Positions 61,653-64,000 of a stretch of DNA of 64,000 nucleotides are shown here, piece after piece. The stretch comes from Cognatitamlana sp035818475. Its GTDB lineage: Bacteria > Bacteroidota > Bacteroidia > Flavobacteriales > Flavobacteriaceae. The notes under the pieces were generated by a model. That model was given only the letters and a program-made list of their open reading frames with translations, made no database searches and was not told the DNA's origin. Within the stretch, counting starts at the first letter, position 1, and each line of letters starts with the position of its first letter. A program made the position numbers and the translations under genes. The DNA is taken from NCBI RefSeq assembly GCF_035818475.1, contig NZ_JAYMGV010000001.1, positions 744,001-808,000 of the forward strand, read 5' to 3'.

Positions 61653-62282
61653 ATGAAAAATATAGCAGTAACCAAAGACGTACAAACAGCACTTTCGCCT
61701 TCAAACGTGCTTAATGATCTATTAGAAGGCAATCAAAGATTTGTAAATAATAACATGCAGGCTGTTGATAATTCGGCACTGGTTTCACAAACCGTAGGCG
61801 GGCAATACCCCAAAGCTGTGGTATTATCATGTATAGACTCCAGAGTTCCTGTTGAAACGGTTTTAGATCAGGCTATTGGTGATATTTTTGTGGCTCGTGT
61901 AGCCGGTAACTTTGAAAACACCGATATTTTAGGAAGCCTGGAATACTCCTGTAAAGTAGCAGGAAGCAAGTTAATTCTTGTCCTGGGCCATGAAAGTTGT
62001 GGTGCTGTAAAAGCGGCCTGTGACGGAGTAGAGCTTGGAAACATCACAGATATGTTAGGAAACATTCTACCGGCAGTAAAGAAAAGTGCCGATGAAGTAG
62101 ACGGTGAACTAAACTCCGGCAATAGTGACTTTGTAGCCAAAACGGTTGAAAATAATGTCAGACTTACTATAGAGCGTATAAAAGAACGCAGCCCTATTTT
62201 AAAGGAAATGGAAGCTAATGGAGATATCCAGATTGCTGGTGGCGTTTATATGCTGTCTTCCGGTAAAGTAGAAATGCTGTGA
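61653..62282 (+). CDS. beta-class carbonic anhydrase
   Basis: A 209-residue zinc enzyme interconverting CO2 and bicarbonate. Zinc ligands and the Asp-Arg pair are in place: Cys60 in VLSCIDSR (with Asp62 and Arg64), and His113/Cys116 in LGHESCGAV. There is no signal peptide, so cytoplasmic. It ends the SulP-USP-SulP gene set, which supports a bicarbonate uptake and hydration module. The start at 61653 is the first ATG and the length is usual. Confidence 0.92.
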   Translation: MKNIAVTKDVQTALSPSNVLNDLLEGNQRFVNNNMQAVDNSALVSQTVGGQYPKAVVLSCIDSRVPVETVLDQAIGDIFVARVAGNFENTDILGSLEYSCKVAGSKLILVLGHESCGAVKAACDGVELGNITDMLGNILPAVKKSADEVDGELNSGNSDFVAKTVENNVRLTIERIKERSPILKEMEANGDIQIAGGVYMLSSGKVEML

Positions 62283-62308
62283 TTATATAAAAAACGGTAA
62301 TTTAAAAG

Positions 62309-62429
62309 GCCGTCTGAAAAGTGTTATTCCAGATGTATTGAACCTCATTTATGAGGGTAGCAGGAAATCATCAGATTCTTTGCTTCGCTCTGAATGACAA
62401 AATCAATTACTTTTCAGACGGCTTTTTTA
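62309..62429. terminator. bidirectional terminator with long loop
   Basis: Arms GCCGTCTGAAAAGT and ACTTTTCAGACGGC (14 bases, perfect) separated by an 86-base loop, with T runs at the plus-strand end and A/T at the other. It lies between convergent carbonic anhydrase and cvpA. The loop holds a REP-like repeat (62373-62397) and the small hairpin CCTCAT / ATGAGG. Confidence 0.75.
62373..62397 (-). repeat. REP-like dispersed repeat inside the terminator loop
   Basis: Minus strand: TCATTCAGAGCGAAG then CAAAGAATCT, similar to the repeat at 20449-20474. It probably inserted into an older, compact terminator. Confidence 0.6.
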
Positions 62430-62948
62430 TGCCTCATTATCAAGGTTTATTTCTTCATCCGCTTCTTCCGGAGATAAAATAACAGGAAAGATCATAGGGA
62501 GCAGTGCCTTTACTGGTTTATACAGTATAGCATTCTCAATGTTTTCTTCTTCAACAAAAGGTATGGTGCTGTTCATTCTATCAAAGATATTCAGTACAAC
62601 ACTTAAAATAAGGGCTATTTTTAAAGCCCCAAAAAGCCCTCCCAACAGCCTGTTTAAAATTCCTAAAGCAGCAAAATCAGCAAGTTTGGTAAGTGCTTTT
62701 CCGGCAAGAGCAATAGCTAAAACAATAACTATAAAAGTAATGGCAAACGCCGTGAGATTAATGGTGTTCTCTTCCCAGTTGGTTTTGGCCTGCAAAAATC
62801 CGGCTGCAAAATTACTAAAATGAATAGCCCCATAAACACCGGCCACTAAAGCCACTAAAGACGCTACTTCAACAAAAAGGCCTTTCATAAAACCACGAAC
62901 AAGCCCAAATAAAATTAAAGCGCCTAAAACAATATCAATAACACCCAT
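62427..62948 (-). CDS. CvpA-family membrane protein
   Basis: A 173-residue protein with about four membrane spans (from IDIVLGALILFGLVRGFMKGLF at the start), followed by an acidic tail (SPEEADEEINLDNEA). The family name comes from colicin V production; general role in envelope homeostasis. Start at 62948. Convergent with the carbonic anhydrase gene and divergent from the small conserved gene at 63023. Confidence 0.85.
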   Translation of the reverse strand: MGVIDIVLGALILFGLVRGFMKGLFVEVASLVALVAGVYGAIHFSNFAAGFLQAKTNWEENTINLTAFAITFIVIVLAIALAGKALTKLADFAALGILNRLLGGLFGALKIALILSVVLNIFDRMNSTIPFVEEENIENAILYKPVKALLPMIFPVILSPEEADEEINLDNEA

Positions 62949-62964
62949 AATTTAACAATTTCAA

Positions 62965-62972
62965 CAAATATA
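62965..62972 (-). promoter_or_regulatory. -7 promoter element for cvpA
   Basis: TATATTTG on the minus strand, 16 bases before the cvpA start. Confidence 0.5.
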
Positions 62973-62998
62973 TGATATATAGTCACAATATGGTTTAT

Positions 62999-63006
62999 TA
63001 ACTTTG
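62999..63006 (+). promoter_or_regulatory. -7 promoter element for the conserved small gene
   Basis: TAACTTTG matches TAnnTTTG, 16 bases before the start at 63023. No TTTG at the -33 distance. Confidence 0.45.
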
Positions 63007-63022
63007 CAGCGTTAAAAATATT

Positions 63023-63379
63023 ATGTCCAGAGACGAGAAATTAAAAGAACGCTGGGATTTGGTAGTTGAAAAACTATCCGATCAATTTGCAGATGGAGAT
63101 CCATTAGATCTTGATGCTATAATTTATTTAATAGGTGTACAGGAGTTGGGGCAATTAAACAGACGCTTCAAAAAAGACCAAAAGCTGGATCTTATGCACA
63201 TTGCTATATGCAAGCTATTGGCGCCCTATGGGTTTTATGAGCTGGATTTTGTGGATGATGATGGCTGGCCACATTATAAAGTACTTGAAACATTGCCACA
63301 CCTTAAGGCTGGTGAGCAAAGTGTTTTAATGAAAGAAGCCATAGTAAACTATTTTGTAGAAACCCAGTACATCAATTAA
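63023..63379 (+). CDS. conserved small cytoplasmic protein of unknown function
   Basis: A 118-residue soluble protein, acidic, with a helical first half (KLKERWDLVVEKLSDQF, DLDAIIYLIGVQELGQ), the stretch HIAICKLLAPYGFYEL, and a VDDDGWPHYKVLE strand. I recall near-identical proteins next to pheS or cvpA in Flavobacteriaceae, but no function. No signal peptide, no membrane span. Confidence 0.7.
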   Translation: MSRDEKLKERWDLVVEKLSDQFADGDPLDLDAIIYLIGVQELGQLNRRFKKDQKLDLMHIAICKLLAPYGFYELDFVDDDGWPHYKVLETLPHLKAGEQSVLMKEAIVNYFVETQYIN

Positions 63380-63392
63380 ATGTATTGTGGCG

Positions 63393-63412
63393 CCTGCCTG
63401 CCAGTAGGCAGG
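63393..63412. repeat. REP-like palindrome, CCTGCCT type
   Basis: CCTGCCTGCCAGTAGGCAGG is a near-perfect inverted repeat with arms CCTGCCT and AGGCAGG. It lies just after the small gene's stop and is much richer in GC than its surroundings, a pattern I recall from dispersed repeats in Bacteroidota. It may also help end transcription, although no T run follows. Confidence 0.6.
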
Positions 63413-63565
63413 TTCCCTAATTGTAGTCTTTTTGTTTGTTACTGCTAACCCCATTTTTTGCATAATCTGTCCAACTTTTAATAATAATAAAAAGACGACA
63501 GTTTATTTGGCCATACAAAAAAGGATTTCCACCGCAATCCCTAACGCAGTTCACGTAAAAAACAG

Positions 63566-63573
63566 TAAATTTG
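63566..63573 (+). promoter_or_regulatory. -7 promoter element for pheS
   Basis: TAAATTTG matches TAnnTTTG, 19 bases before the pheS start; no clear -33 partner. Confidence 0.5.
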
Positions 63574-63592
63574 CCATCATTTTGAATATATC

Positions 63593-64000
63593 ATGATAGA
63601 TAAGATAAAAGAACTTATAGCTGAAGCAGAGGAATTTAAAGCACAATCCAAAGAAGAGGTAGAAGCTTTCAGAATCAAATATTTAGGCTCTAAAGGGGTG
63701 TTAAAAGGTTTTTATGGCGAGTTGAAAAATGTTGCAAACGACCAAAAAAAGGAATTTGGACAAACTATAAACAAGCTTAAAAAAACAGCTGAGGAGAAAG
63801 TAAGTGCTCTAAAAGATGAGCTTGAAAATAAGGAAGAGGTAAAAGGTGTTTATGGCGACCTGTCGCGTCCCGGAGATCCTATTCAAATTGGTGCACGCCA
63901 CCCTATCTCTATAGTAAAAAATCAAATTACAGATATCTTTTCACGTATAGGTTTTAATGTTAGTGAAGGCCCTGAGATTGAAGACGACTGGCATAACTTT
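63593..64000 (+). CDS. pheS: phenylalanine--tRNA ligase alpha subunit, 5' part
   Basis: The first 136 codons of pheS; the gene runs off the right edge. It opens MIDKIKELIAEAEEF, a coiled coil tRNA-binding arm, then FRIKYLGSKGVLKGFYGEL, RPGDPIQIGARHPI and FNVSEGPEIEDDWHNF, the entry to the catalytic core. The enzyme charges tRNA-Phe as an alpha2-beta2 complex; pheT is not in the window. The start codon at 63593 fits the family's usual beginning and lies just beyond a -7 element. Confidence 0.95.
   Translation, partial: MIDKIKELIAEAEEFKAQSKEEVEAFRIKYLGSKGVLKGFYGELKNVANDQKKEFGQTINKLKKTAEEKVSALKDELENKEEVKGVYGDLSRPGDPIQIGARHPISIVKNQITDIFSRIGFNVSEGPEIEDDWHNF

Overview
The window looks like chromosome from a marine-type Flavobacteriaceae (Bacteroidota). 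The evidence is low GC, Bacteroidetes promoter signals (TTTG-N19-TAnnTTTG), a type IX secretion sorting domain, lipoproteins whose first residues look like surface-export signals, and several gene orders typical of the family: acpP-fabF-rnc-IPExxxVDY-pyk, pbpC beside alpha-2-macroglobulin, the moxR-DUF58-batABCDE operon, and cvpA near pheS. No rRNA, tRNA or CRISPR array was seen.

Layout. Positions 1-5960 are an AT-rich accessory patch, all on the minus strand. It holds an Imm11-type immunity gene whose end has been replaced by an IS3 transposase tail, two versions (one intact, one truncated) of a lipoprotein-metallopeptidase plus small-lipoprotein pair, a coiled-coil membrane protein, and three copies of an intergenic repeat. 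The repeat is far better conserved than the genes beside it. Positions 5966-15486 (minus) carry an alpha/beta hydrolase, the two halves of an AddAB/RexAB-like helicase-nuclease, an OmpA porin-anchor with calcium-binding repeats, and kbl. Positions 15609-25657 hold superoxide dismutase, a tandem pair of structured intergenic elements, purF, a PfkB kinase, RNase H, purN, and the acpP-fabF-rnc-pyk cluster. Positions 25736-30009 hold a T9SS-exported beta-propeller protein, dinB, and a small CYTH / YCII lipoprotein / membrane-nuclease operon.

Positions 30010-37922 (minus) encode penicillin-binding protein 1C and a giant thioester alpha-2-macroglobulin, a periplasmic repair and defence pair. Positions 38154-47438 are mixed single genes: CAP lipoprotein, asparaginase, ALDH7, the DUF1800/DUF1501 export pair, an AlbA_2 protein, an SDR and a DUF4382 lipoprotein. 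Positions 47623-56823 are the complete Bat (aerotolerance) operon with an extra BatD-like gene and three related short repeats between its cistrons. Positions 56878-62282 form an inorganic-anion module: small membrane protein, SulP transporter, universal stress protein, second SulP-STAS transporter and beta-carbonic anhydrase, most simply read as bicarbonate uptake plus CO2/HCO3- interconversion. The window ends with cvpA, a conserved small protein and the first 136 codons of pheS.

The strongest candidate for something undescribed is the 1-5960 patch, which looks like a cassette array of interbacterial-antagonism genes separated by a conserved intergenic element. Second is the tandem pair of small structured elements at 16311-16597. 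All calls rest on reading the sequence and on memory of protein families; no database search was run.
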